Origin: a virus
Virus record (IMG/VR): IMGVR_UViG_3300014914_000003
Span: 1-64,000 of that record
DNA: 64,000 bases
Reading direction: 5' to 3' (one strand)
The notes under the pieces were generated by a model. That model was given only the letters and a program-made list of their open reading frames with translations, did no database searches and was not told the DNA's origin. A program made the position numbers and the translations under genes. Below, piece after piece: positions 56,903 through 64,000 of the stretch (position 1 is its first letter; each line of letters opens with the position of its first letter).

Positions 56903-59900
56903 TCGCAAACGTCGTGTTTTGTTCATTGGTGAGGCTAACTTCTTAGCCACCGGTTTCAGTACGTATTGGCATGAGGTGATTAAACGACTGCACGAAACGG
57001 GTGAGTTTGAGATTGCCGAACTTGGTAGTTACGCTCACGACGATGACCAGCGATGCAGACAAGTGCCGTGGAAGTTCTATCCCGTCGCCCCTGCTCGAAG
57101 CAATCAGCAGGCGATGCAAAAGTACATGGCCAACCAGACAAGCCAATTCGGAGAGTGGCGGTTTGATGATGTGTGCTTAGACTTCAAGCCGGATATTGTT
57201 TGCGTTCCTCCTGAAACAAAAGTCGAAACGCCAAACGGTGTTAGAAATATAGAAAATATCGTTGTGGGCGATACGGTTATTTCTCACACTGGGAAAAAAC
57301 GTCGAGTTATTCGCACCATGCGCAGTCAACACAATGGCATGGTGGTGAAAATATACCCACATAATGACAATCAGTGTTATACGTTTACACCGAACCATCC
57401 CATTCTAGCCATAAAAAGCAAAAAACGCACATGTAAACAAAGAGATGTACAGTCGAGACACAATATCGAGGATGCTGAATTTGTAGAAGCGAAAGACCTG
57501 TGCCAAGGCGACTATGTATTGATTCCTATATATAGGCCGGATGTTTGGACATCCCAAGACATTTCAATTACTCATTTTTTGAAGCAATTTATAACCAAGG
57601 ATGGATTTGCTTATCCAGTAGGTCATGAAAACTTTGAAAGGGATAACGGCATACCTGAATTTATACAGTATTCAAGTGATTTTGGTAGATTACTAGGTTA
57701 TTATTGTGCCGAAGGTTCTGGTTCAGGAAGTGGTGTGCAGTTTTCTTTTAATGTAAGTGAGAAAGAATATATAGAAGATGTTTTACGGTTGATGTCAAAA
57801 TATTTCAAAATAGACGGTCAAGTATTCACTAGCGAGAATTGTTCAAATGTAAGATTCAACTCCGTACTACTTGAAGAATTGTTCAAAAATTGGTTTGGTG
57901 GAAACGCACATGAAAAACATATACCAGAATTTGTGTATACTACCCAACGAGATAAATTCCTAGAAGAGTTTCTTAGTGGATACATAAAAGGGGATGGGTG
58001 TTATAAAAGCGATACAGTTTCTTGCTCTACTGCCTCCAATGTGTTAGCAAGACAAATCAGACAATTATTTGCAAGATTGGGTGTAAAAACATCTATCGCT
58101 AGAAAACTTAATAAGCCCACGAATCTTGTAAAAACCTATCGCACATCATTTGAAATTGAATGTTATGGACAGTACGCACGTATTGCTCATGGGTTTATTG
58201 CCAAGCATTCTGAATTACCTTCTAGAAAATCGGATGACCCCAAATGGATAGACAAAGGGAGTGCCGGATGGATAAATGAGAATTACATTATCGTTCCAAT
58301 TCGAAGAGTAAGAACAGAACCATACAGAGGTCAAGTATATAATCTCGAAGTAGAAAATGATAATAGCTATGTGACAGGATTTGCTGTACATAACTGCGGA
58401 ATCCGAGACTGGTGGATGGACGAGTTTGTGCTGAGGTCTCCGTTCCGCCAGAACTTTTCTTTCGTATGGATGCCAACCATAGACGGCGAACCACAGCGGG
58501 AGTTGTGGCTTGACTCGTACCGTCAGTGCGACCGTATTCTGACATACTCTGAGTACGGGATGGACCTGCTCCGCAAAACCGCTCGCCGTGGAACCGACCT
58601 TGTTACGATAGCGTCTCCAGGCGCAGACCTCGAAACATTCAAGCCGCCAGACAACAAAAGAGACCATAAGGCGAGATTGGGTATCGACCCCAATTCGCTG
58701 ATTGTCGGCACGGTCATGAGAAACCAGAAGCGTAAACTGTACTACGATCTTATCGAAGCTTTCAGTCGATGGCTCAATCATTCCAAGACCAAGGGTCACG
58801 TAGACCTGACCAAGCGCACATTCCTTTATCTTCACACCAGCTATCCCGATGTCGGCTATGACATAGGCAAAGCTATTCGGGATTTCAAGATCGGCAACAA
58901 GGTGATCATGACTTACCTGTGCAGCAATTGCCAAACCGCTTATCCGTCGTTTTTTGCTGGTGAGCTAATGGTGTGTCGCAAGTGTGGCAAGCTAGCCGCC
59001 CATCCTCCGAATGCCAATCATTCATGCCCCCGAAACGTATTAGCAGACATCATAAAGGTGTTTGATTTGTATGTTCAGTATTCCATCTGTTTACACCCAG
59101 AGACTCCGATCATGACAGCTAATGGATGGGAAGACATCGGCAACATTGTTGTTGGAGATAAGGTTGTTGGCAGGGATGGCAAATTGCATCGTGTATACAA
59201 AACTCTGCGAAATAAGCCAGGCAAGTGTTTTGACATCAAAGTTAAAGGTAGGCCATGGTCGGCAACGGCAACAGATAATCATCCTTGGCTTATTGTCGAT
59301 AGAACTGGATTATCTAAGAGCATAGAAAGTGTCGTTAATCGTGAACGTTATCACAGAAATCGTGGGACAGAATGCCCCAAATTGCAATTTGCATACAAAA
59401 GAACCGACGAACTTCGTCCAGGAGACTTGTTGGCTAGCCGTATCCCCACGGAAGAGGTCTTGCCCGACTACGATTTGCCGCTTATGGACGAGAACATGGC
59501 TTATTACATTGGTCTATTCGCTGCTGACGGTCACGCGAATGAAACGTGTGGGCAGTGTACAATAACATCTCATAGCTCCGAGGCAGATGATGTATTGAAG
59601 ATTTCTCACAAAATTGCACAACTTGTTGATAAAAATGCGCATCAACAATCAACGGGTAGTTGTGATGCGGTGGTGACAAACATATGCGACACAGGACTGA
59701 GGGATGCATTCAGGGCGATGTGTTATCATGCAGATAGAACAAAGCAGTTGCCTATTGGGTGTCATCTATGGCCCATCAAACTACAACAAGCATTGATTCA
59801 AGGACTCATGTACGGAGACGGCCACCAGAAGAAAGAATGGCTCAATGTGTACTGCACGACATCTGTGCATATAGCTAAAATGGTAGGTCCGATTCTTGAG

Positions 59901-60842
59901 CGTCTTGGGTGGTACTATTCGTGCTCGGTACAGTATCGAGACGGTAATCGCCCAATGTATCGTTTTGAAATTCGGACAGATGGACAGAGAAAATCACACG
60001 AGACTCTATACAGAGATGGTTTTGTATTGACCAAAGTGGAATCCTCCAACCAAAGCGATTTTGATGGAGACGTTATAACCATAGATGTTGAGGATGATCA
60101 TAATTACAACACTATATGTGGTATGTCCCATAATTGCGAGGGTTTTGGGATGCCCTGTGTAGAAGCACAAGCATGTGGTGTTCCTGTTGCCGCTGTCGAT
60201 TACTCGGCGATGCAAGATCATCTGAAGTGTCCTGGTTCAATAACCGTAGATGTAGAGAGGTTTTTCTGGGAAGCCATTATCGAGACTGAGCAAAAACGAG
60301 CTTTACCCAGCAACACAGACTTTGTGAGCAAGCTTGACAAATTCCTCAAACAAAGCGAAGCCGTAAGAGACGAAAAGGCGAAGCAGACAAGGGCGTATAT
60401 CGAAGAGTTGGTCACAACCTATGGACAGGAAGTCCCCATGCGTCGTCGTGGATGGGAAAGAACGGCGGCTATCTGGGGTCAGGTAATCAGAGAAACCAAG
60501 ATCAAAGACCAGCAGACGACTTGGCTTTGTCAGACCTCTAAAGCCCATCATCCGAATTTGGTTCCTCCTAGTAGCGACATGAACAATAGCGAATTCGTCA
60601 ACTGGGTCATAGGGAAAGTGTGGAACCGTCCAGACATGCTCAGGACACATTTTGCTGGCGAATGGCTCAAGTCCCTCAATAGTGGTTCTAAGACTGCTGG
60701 TGACAGACGAGTTCCGTTCGATCGCAAGGCGTTCGTTGAACACTTCATGGAAATGGTACAACAAGCTAACGTGGTCGAAGAAAAACGACTGGCCTCTCTG
60801 AAGCGAGAAATCTTAGACCAAGTGAATGTGACGGTGATATAG
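56892..60842 (+). CDS. GT4-type glycosyltransferase with two inteins
   Basis: The 1316-residue precursor splices to ~569 residues. N-terminal Rossmann part: RRVLFIGEANFLATGFSTY, FKPDIV|CGIRDWW. Middle: RILTYSEYGMDLLRK, ASPGADLETFKPP, and an inserted zinc knuckle (CSNCQ...CRKCG). C-terminal domain: SI|CEGFGMPCVEAQACG, the EX7E motif that binds the donor phosphate in GT-B enzymes. Inteins occupy residues 104-501 and 733-1081. Inteins are rare outside nucleic-acid enzymes, so this is striking. ATG 56892 (RBS CGGAG) overlaps the sigma-like gene. Confidence 0.85.
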   Translation: MESDRKRRVLFIGEANFLATGFSTYWHEVIKRLHETGEFEIAELGSYAHDDDQRCRQVPWKFYPVAPARSNQQAMQKYMANQTSQFGEWRFDDVCLDFKPDIVCVPPETKVETPNGVRNIENIVVGDTVISHTGKKRRVIRTMRSQHNGMVVKIYPHNDNQCYTFTPNHPILAIKSKKRTCKQRDVQSRHNIEDAEFVEAKDLCQGDYVLIPIYRPDVWTSQDISITHFLKQFITKDGFAYPVGHENFERDNGIPEFIQYSSDFGRLLGYYCAEGSGSGSGVQFSFNVSEKEYIEDVLRLMSKYFKIDGQVFTSENCSNVRFNSVLLEELFKNWFGGNAHEKHIPEFVYTTQRDKFLEEFLSGYIKGDGCYKSDTVSCSTASNVLARQIRQLFARLGVKTSIARKLNKPTNLVKTYRTSFEIECYGQYARIAHGFIAKHSELPSRKSDDPKWIDKGSAGWINENYIIVPIRRVRTEPYRGQVYNLEVENDNSYVTGFAVHNCGIRDWWMDEFVLRSPFRQNFSFVWMPTIDGEPQRELWLDSYRQCDRILTYSEYGMDLLRKTARRGTDLVTIASPGADLETFKPPDNKRDHKARLGIDPNSLIVGTVMRNQKRKLYYDLIEAFSRWLNHSKTKGHVDLTKRTFLYLHTSYPDVGYDIGKAIRDFKIGNKVIMTYLCSNCQTAYPSFFAGELMVCRKCGKLAAHPPNANHSCPRNVLADIIKVFDLYVQYSICLHPETPIMTANGWEDIGNIVVGDKVVGRDGKLHRVYKTLRNKPGKCFDIKVKGRPWSATATDNHPWLIVDRTGLSKSIESVVNRERYHRNRGTECPKLQFAYKRTDELRPGDLLASRIPTEEVLPDYDLPLMDENMAYYIGLFAADGHANETCGQCTITSHSSEADDVLKISHKIAQLVDKNAHQQSTGSCDAVVTNICDTGLRDAFRAMCYHADRTKQLPIGCHLWPIKLQQALIQGLMYGDGHQKKEWLNVYCTTSVHIAKMVGPILERLGWYYSCSVQYRDGNRPMYRFEIRTDGQRKSHETLYRDGFVLTKVESSNQSDFDGDVITIDVEDDHNYNTICGMSHNCEGFGMPCVEAQACGVPVAAVDYSAMQDHLKCPGSITVDVERFFWEAIIETEQKRALPSNTDFVSKLDKFLKQSEAVRDEKAKQTRAYIEELVTTYGQEVPMRRRGWERTAAIWGQVIRETKIKDQQTTWLCQTSKAHHPNLVPPSSDMNNSEFVNWVIGKVWNRPDMLRTHFAGEWLKSLNSGSKTAGDRRVPFDRKAFVEHFMEMVQQANVVEEKRLASLKREILDQVNVTVI
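57201..58394 (+). mobile_element. Glycosyltransferase intein 1 (398 aa, LAGLIDADG)
   Basis: Starts CVPPETKVETPNGV, block B TFTPNHPILA, endonuclease motifs LLGYYCAEGS and LSGYIKGDGC, ends VTGFAVHN before Cys. Canonical HN|C end. AT-rich compared with the exteins. Confidence 0.92.
59088..60134 (+). mobile_element. Glycosyltransferase intein 2 (349 aa, LAGLIDADG)
   Basis: Starts CLHPETPIMTANGWED, block B TATDNHPWLIV, endonuclease motifs YIGLFAADGH and IQGLMYGDGH, ends CGMSHN before Cys. Inserted immediately before the EX7E motif (CEGFGMPCVE). Shares the IVVGDxVxxxxGK opening with intein 1, so the two are probably related. Confidence 0.92.
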
Positions 60843-62021
60843 ATGAAACTGTGCTACCTTAGTGTTTTCAGAGATGGTACCGGCTACGCAAATCAGGCGA
60901 TCCACAATATGCTTGCTATGGAAGCTGGTGGCATCGATGTTGTCGCCAGAGCTATCAAGCTGTCCCCTACCAGCAACCACGAGTTGGCAAAAAGTGTCGA
61001 ACACCTTGAGCAGAAGTCTACAGACGATGTCGATGTGGTCGTGCAACATGTGCTGCCGCATCAATTCGAGTACAAGGCCGGGGTGAAGAACATAGGGATG
61101 TTTGACTGGGAGACGACACACTTTAGGCGGTCGAATTGGACCCATTGTTGTAATCTCATGGATGAGATATGGGTGCCGTCCCTACAAAACGCCCGGGCTG
61201 TAATGGACAGCAATGTTACGGTTCCGATTCGAGTATTCCCCTGTGCCTGTAACGTAGCCAGATTCGCAAACCCGCCTGACCCACTAGATGTCCCACAACT
61301 CAAAGACAAGTGCGTATTCTATGTTGTCGGAGAGATGACACGCCGAAAGAATCTGGTTGCTGTTTTGAGGGCATTCTACACAGCATTCAGCCTTCGTGAC
61401 GATGTCTCGCTGGTAATCAAAACCAACATCCCAGGCAAATCGCCCGAAGAAGCGATCGAAACACTGAAATCTACTATTGACGACGTGAAGAAGTCCCTAC
61501 ACACATACGTAAGACATCCGTACTATCCTCCAGTAGCGTGTATCACAGAATTCTTACCAGACAAAAAGCTCGATCAGCTTCACATGGCGTGCGACGTTTT
61601 TGTCCTGGCTAGTCATGGAGAAGCCTGGGGTATCCCGGCCCATGACGCTATGGGATTTGGCAACCCCGTGATACTCAGCAATTGGGGGGCATTCCCTGAA
61701 TTGACTTACGAACAAGCGTCTCGGTATTGGGAACCAGATGCCTGTAAGTTCAAGTGGCCGGGGGACATTGATTGCGGATGGTTGGTCAAAGGGCAACTGA
61801 CCCCATGCTTCGGTCACACAGAAAGTTTCCCAGACCTCTACACGGGTGATGAGCTTTGGTTCGACCCAGATATGGAGCATTTGATTGCCTGTATGAGACA
61901 GGCATACGAATCATGGAATGACGGCTCTATAGACCGTCGCAAACAAGCTGCGAGCAAACGTGCGGCTAAGTTCAGCTACGACAGAGTTGGCGTAATAGCT
62001 AGGAAGTTATTGAATATCTAA
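60843..62021 (+). CDS. GT4-type glycosyltransferase
   Basis: 392 residues. LCYLSVFRDGTGYANQAI start, IGMFDWETTHF, VGEMTRRKNLVAVLRAF, then SHGEAWGIPAHDAMGFGNPV (EX7E variant with E and D), a GT-B fold glycosyltransferase. It directly follows the intein-bearing GT and probably adds another sugar to the same glycan. The start codon follows the previous stop without a gap. Confidence 0.85.
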   Translation: MKLCYLSVFRDGTGYANQAIHNMLAMEAGGIDVVARAIKLSPTSNHELAKSVEHLEQKSTDDVDVVVQHVLPHQFEYKAGVKNIGMFDWETTHFRRSNWTHCCNLMDEIWVPSLQNARAVMDSNVTVPIRVFPCACNVARFANPPDPLDVPQLKDKCVFYVVGEMTRRKNLVAVLRAFYTAFSLRDDVSLVIKTNIPGKSPEEAIETLKSTIDDVKKSLHTYVRHPYYPPVACITEFLPDKKLDQLHMACDVFVLASHGEAWGIPAHDAMGFGNPVILSNWGAFPELTYEQASRYWEPDACKFKWPGDIDCGWLVKGQLTPCFGHTESFPDLYTGDELWFDPDMEHLIACMRQAYESWNDGSIDRRKQAASKRAAKFSYDRVGVIARKLLNI

Positions 62022-62305
62022 TGAAAACATCTTGGAGAGATGTCGTTGGATACGAAGGAATCTATCAAGTTTCTAACATTGGTCACGTAAAAAGAGTAAC
62101 CAAAGGCCGTCGCACCAGAGTTGGAAAGATATTGAAACAAAGTTTGCGGGGAAGAAAAAACCACCAATATTTATGTGTCTGCCTTTATAGGAATGGACAA
62201 AAGAAGGTGATACAAGTTTACACGCTAGTTGCGCATCGGTTCGGCGTTTTGCAAACAACCATATCTCGTGTCGTTCTTAGGCTCACTTGGAAACATATAA
62301 ATTAA
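62021..62305 (+). CDS. NUMOD4 protein with HNH core deleted in frame
   Basis: 94 residues. Starts with the NUMOD4 module (SWRDVVGYEGIYQVSNIG, VGKILKQSLRG) and ends with the HTH half seen in the full-length relatives (RFGVLQTTISRVV ... TWKHIN). The segment from the first HNH strand (VYTLVAH) to the HTH is missing without breaking the frame. It cannot be a nuclease but may keep both DNA-binding parts. It overlaps the GT stop by one base. AT-rich. Could be decay or a retained DNA-binding protein. Confidence 0.75.
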   Translation: MKTSWRDVVGYEGIYQVSNIGHVKRVTKGRRTRVGKILKQSLRGRKNHQYLCVCLYRNGQKKVIQVYTLVAHRFGVLQTTISRVVLRLTWKHIN

Positions 62306-62316
62306 GGAGAACTTTT

Positions 62317-63336
62317 ATGGCAGCGCAGTTATCGTCAGCATTAAGAAGCATTAATAGAAACCGAGAACGTCCTCTAAATATACTGTTTGCTAATAACCAT
62401 GAAGGCTACTCAGCCACCTTAGCGAAAACTGGTCACAATTTCTATCTGTTACAACACCCAAAGTTCCATCCATGGGATGCCAAAGAACGACCATTGCCAC
62501 CCAATTTCTTCATATTAACCGGTCAGGAGATAAGCCAACAACTGAAAACCGATGTGGCGTTTGACTTGGTATTGACACAGAATAGGGTTGATCACTATCC
62601 GATCATGGTGCAGTTGGCGGCACAGCTTAGCTGTCCTCTGCTCCAGATGGAACACACACTGCCGTGGCCAGACTGGGATGACGAGACAACTAAGCGTATG
62701 GGGCATCTTGTATGCGATCACAATATCTTCGTGGCCAATTTCTCTGTTGGGGCGTGGTTCCACGACCCAAGCGATCCAGATGTACAGATCATCCATCACG
62801 GAATGGACACCGATTATTGGGACGGATGGATCGGTGGCGACGGCAAGGTCATGACAGCGGTGTGGGATTACGTTCGTAGAGATCGTATATGTGGTTTCTC
62901 GCTATGGAAAGAAGTCACGAAGGGTCTCGAAGTCAATCCGTGGGGCGAGTCTCCCGGCCTATCAAAGATGGCAGACAGTACAGACCACCTACGAGAACTC
63001 TACCGCCACGCATCAGTATTTCTAAACACCACCCTTTGGTCGTCTTGCCCATTCTCTCTGCTGGAAGCTATGTCGGTAGGTTGTCCGATTGTGACCACTG
63101 CAACAACATCTATCCCTGAATTCATTGAAGATGGTGTCAATGGCTTTATCACAAACGACCCAAGGACCATGAGAAAACGGCTGGAGGAACTGATCAAAGA
63201 TCAAGACATGGCTCGTGAAATCGGTGCTGCTGGAAGAAAAACCGTACTGGAGCAATTTGGACAACAGCGATTCCTTGATGAATGGAACGAGGCATTCTGG
63301 AAAGTAGCACAGTGTCCCGCAGGCAGATGGGCATAA
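62317..63336 (+). CDS. GT4-type glycosyltransferase
   Basis: 339 residues. NILFANNHEGYSATLAKTG opening, QMEHTLPWPDW, HHGMDTDYWDGW, then LWSSCPFSLLEAMSVGCPIV (EX7E-like region with S-x-P-F-S-x-x-E), EFIEDGVNGFIT. ATG 62317 follows TTAAGGAGAACTTTT. The 5' ~110 bases are AT-rich and resemble the HNH side in composition. Third GT-B glycosyltransferase in this run. Confidence 0.83.
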   Translation: MAAQLSSALRSINRNRERPLNILFANNHEGYSATLAKTGHNFYLLQHPKFHPWDAKERPLPPNFFILTGQEISQQLKTDVAFDLVLTQNRVDHYPIMVQLAAQLSCPLLQMEHTLPWPDWDDETTKRMGHLVCDHNIFVANFSVGAWFHDPSDPDVQIIHHGMDTDYWDGWIGGDGKVMTAVWDYVRRDRICGFSLWKEVTKGLEVNPWGESPGLSKMADSTDHLRELYRHASVFLNTTLWSSCPFSLLEAMSVGCPIVTTATTSIPEFIEDGVNGFITNDPRTMRKRLEELIKDQDMAREIGAAGRKTVLEQFGQQRFLDEWNEAFWKVAQCPAGRWA

Positions 63337-63347
63337 GGAGATAAGCG

Positions 63348-63818
63348 ATGAAATTGAACTTGGGATGTGGAAACGACGTGAGACCCGGCTATGTCAATAT
63401 AGACCGTTTACCACCCGGTCAGATACCGCCCGACCTGTACAAGCAGGGGGATATCCAAACCCTCGATTGGCTGACCGAAGACGACAAGGTCGATGAAATT
63501 GTGGCGATCGACTGTATCGAGTATCTGCCGATGAATGCTGTCAAACAGGCTCTTGCCAATTGGGCTCAAAAGCTGGTGGCTGGCGGGACGCTGAAGATTC
63601 TGATGCCAGACTGCCATGCGATCGCCCAATCATTTGCCCAAGGGCAGTTCGACCTCAAAGAGTTTGCGCAGATGCTTCTGGGTACCCAAGAGGGGAACGA
63701 CAACCGTTTGTCCGTAATGGATACGGCGACTCTGTTGAGCACTCTTCAAGAGGTCGGTCTTAGCATCTCTCTCAAGAGATACGAGGGTGTTGCTATTTAT
63801 GTTGAGGCAGTGAAATGA
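63348..63818 (+). CDS. SAM-dependent methyltransferase
   Basis: 156 residues. LNLGCGNDVRPGYVNID is a class I methyltransferase SAM-binding loop; DEIVAIDCIEYLP and GTLKILMPDCHAIA complete the Rossmann core. This compact type occurs in glycan clusters, often beside glycosyltransferases. RBS AAGGAGATAAGCG before ATG 63348. ATGA-coupled to the next gene. Confidence 0.82.
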   Translation: MKLNLGCGNDVRPGYVNIDRLPPGQIPPDLYKQGDIQTLDWLTEDDKVDEIVAIDCIEYLPMNAVKQALANWAQKLVAGGTLKILMPDCHAIAQSFAQGQFDLKEFAQMLLGTQEGNDNRLSVMDTATLLSTLQEVGLSISLKRYEGVAIYVEAVK

Positions 63819-64000
63819 TAACAACCGGTTGCGAAGGATGCTGTTTCCTACAAGAAAATGATGGCAGTAAGGGATGCGCTGCCCAACAGTTGTGTTGTCT
63901 TAAGGACGACAAAGTGTTGGCCCCCGGATATTGCCGAACATGTCGTAGCCATAGATGGGCTAAGCGACAAAAGACAACGGATTTATCAGCACTTTACAAA
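63815..64000 (+). CDS. Cys-rich protein, truncated by window end
   Basis: ATG 63815 overlaps the methyltransferase stop and the frame is open to the last base (62 codons). CEGCCFLQEN, CAAQQLCC and YCRTCRSHRW give seven or more cysteines, a zinc-knuckle type N-terminus like those preceding some glycosyltransferase domains in phages. The rest lies outside the window. Confidence 0.6.
   Translation, partial: MITTGCEGCCFLQENDGSKGCAAQQLCCLKDDKVLAPGYCRTCRSHRWAKRQKTTDLSALYK

Noticed and set aside
1-64000. Many long minus-strand open frames (for example 1105-1413, 4595-4966, 18696-19076, 58215-58934)
   Set aside because: They lie antisense to recognisable + strand genes, lack RBS and have no family-like content. 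Only 259-477 on the minus strand has both RBS and a signal peptide.
1-64000. CRISPR array or rRNA genes
   Set aside because: No regularly spaced repeats and no rRNA-like conserved stretches were seen.

Overview
This window reads as part of a large double-stranded DNA bacteriophage genome of mid GC content, probably from an environmental or metagenomic source. Nearly every gene lies on the + strand in tight ATGA or TAATG overlaps. Replication, recombination and nucleotide genes are complete, while ribosomal operons and housekeeping gene order are absent. No head, tail or terminase gene is visible, so this is the early/metabolic part of the genome. The host cannot be named. Three predicted lipoproteins and a secreted protease fit a bacterial host with a cell envelope. 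The Ycf46, DUF1257 and DUF2997 homologues are shared with cyanobacteria and many environmental phages.

Layout. 1-3.2 kb: small hypothetical genes, a DUF2061 membrane protein and a lone minus-strand lipoprotein. 3.3-12.3 kb: a Ycf46-like AAA ATPase, DUF3150, a Cys-rich protein, DUF1257, a BRCT protein, an HNH endonuclease fused to an IMPDH/GMP-reductase barrel, DUF2997 and peptide deformylase. 12.3-19 kb: a BrxL-like AAA+ protein, ThyX, a tyrosine recombinase, ClpP and a sigma-like protein, separated by intact and broken HNH genes. 19.3-31.5 kb: a lipoprotein, a secreted trypsin-like protease, an HD-domain protein, a ribonucleotide reductase with two inteins, a metallophosphoesterase with one intein, a Fe-S PD-(D/E)XK nuclease, RNase H and small Zn-ribbon proteins. 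31.5-44.4 kb: the replication core, made of RecA (intein), dCMP deaminase, DnaB (intein), primase, a dATP/dGTP diphosphohydrolase-like protein, a second Fe-S nuclease and the N-terminal half of DnaE (intein). 44.4-51.5 kb: a sugar-activation and glycosyltransfer module that lies between the two DnaE halves. 51.5-64 kb: the C-terminal half of DnaE (two inteins), SSB, a second sigma-like protein, a glycosyltransferase with two inteins, further glycosyltransferases and a methyltransferase.

Two things set the window apart. First, homing elements are extremely dense. There are ten inteins in seven genes and about a dozen HNH endonuclease genes or remnants, many with the catalytic core deleted. Inteins sit at the most conserved catalytic positions: both RNR active-site cysteines, the P-loops of RecA and DnaB, and the EX7E loop of a glycosyltransferase. 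The RecA and DnaB inteins are clearly paralogous. Second, DnaE is encoded by two separate genes about 7.1 kb apart with no split intein at the break. The PHP and palm domains with all catalytic aspartates are in the first half and the remainder is in the second.

A recurrent promoter-like motif, TGGAAC-N18-TATAAT followed by RAGGT-like bases, occurs six times on the + strand. In two cases it lies so close to the start codon that the transcript would be leaderless. Two sigma-like proteins are encoded and could read it. Nucleotide metabolism (RNR, dCMP deaminase, ThyX, dNTP diphosphohydrolase, GMP reductase-like) supplies dNTPs to the DnaE/DnaB/primase/SSB/RecA machinery. The sugar and glycosyltransferase genes probably make a glycan for phage DNA, virion or host surface.
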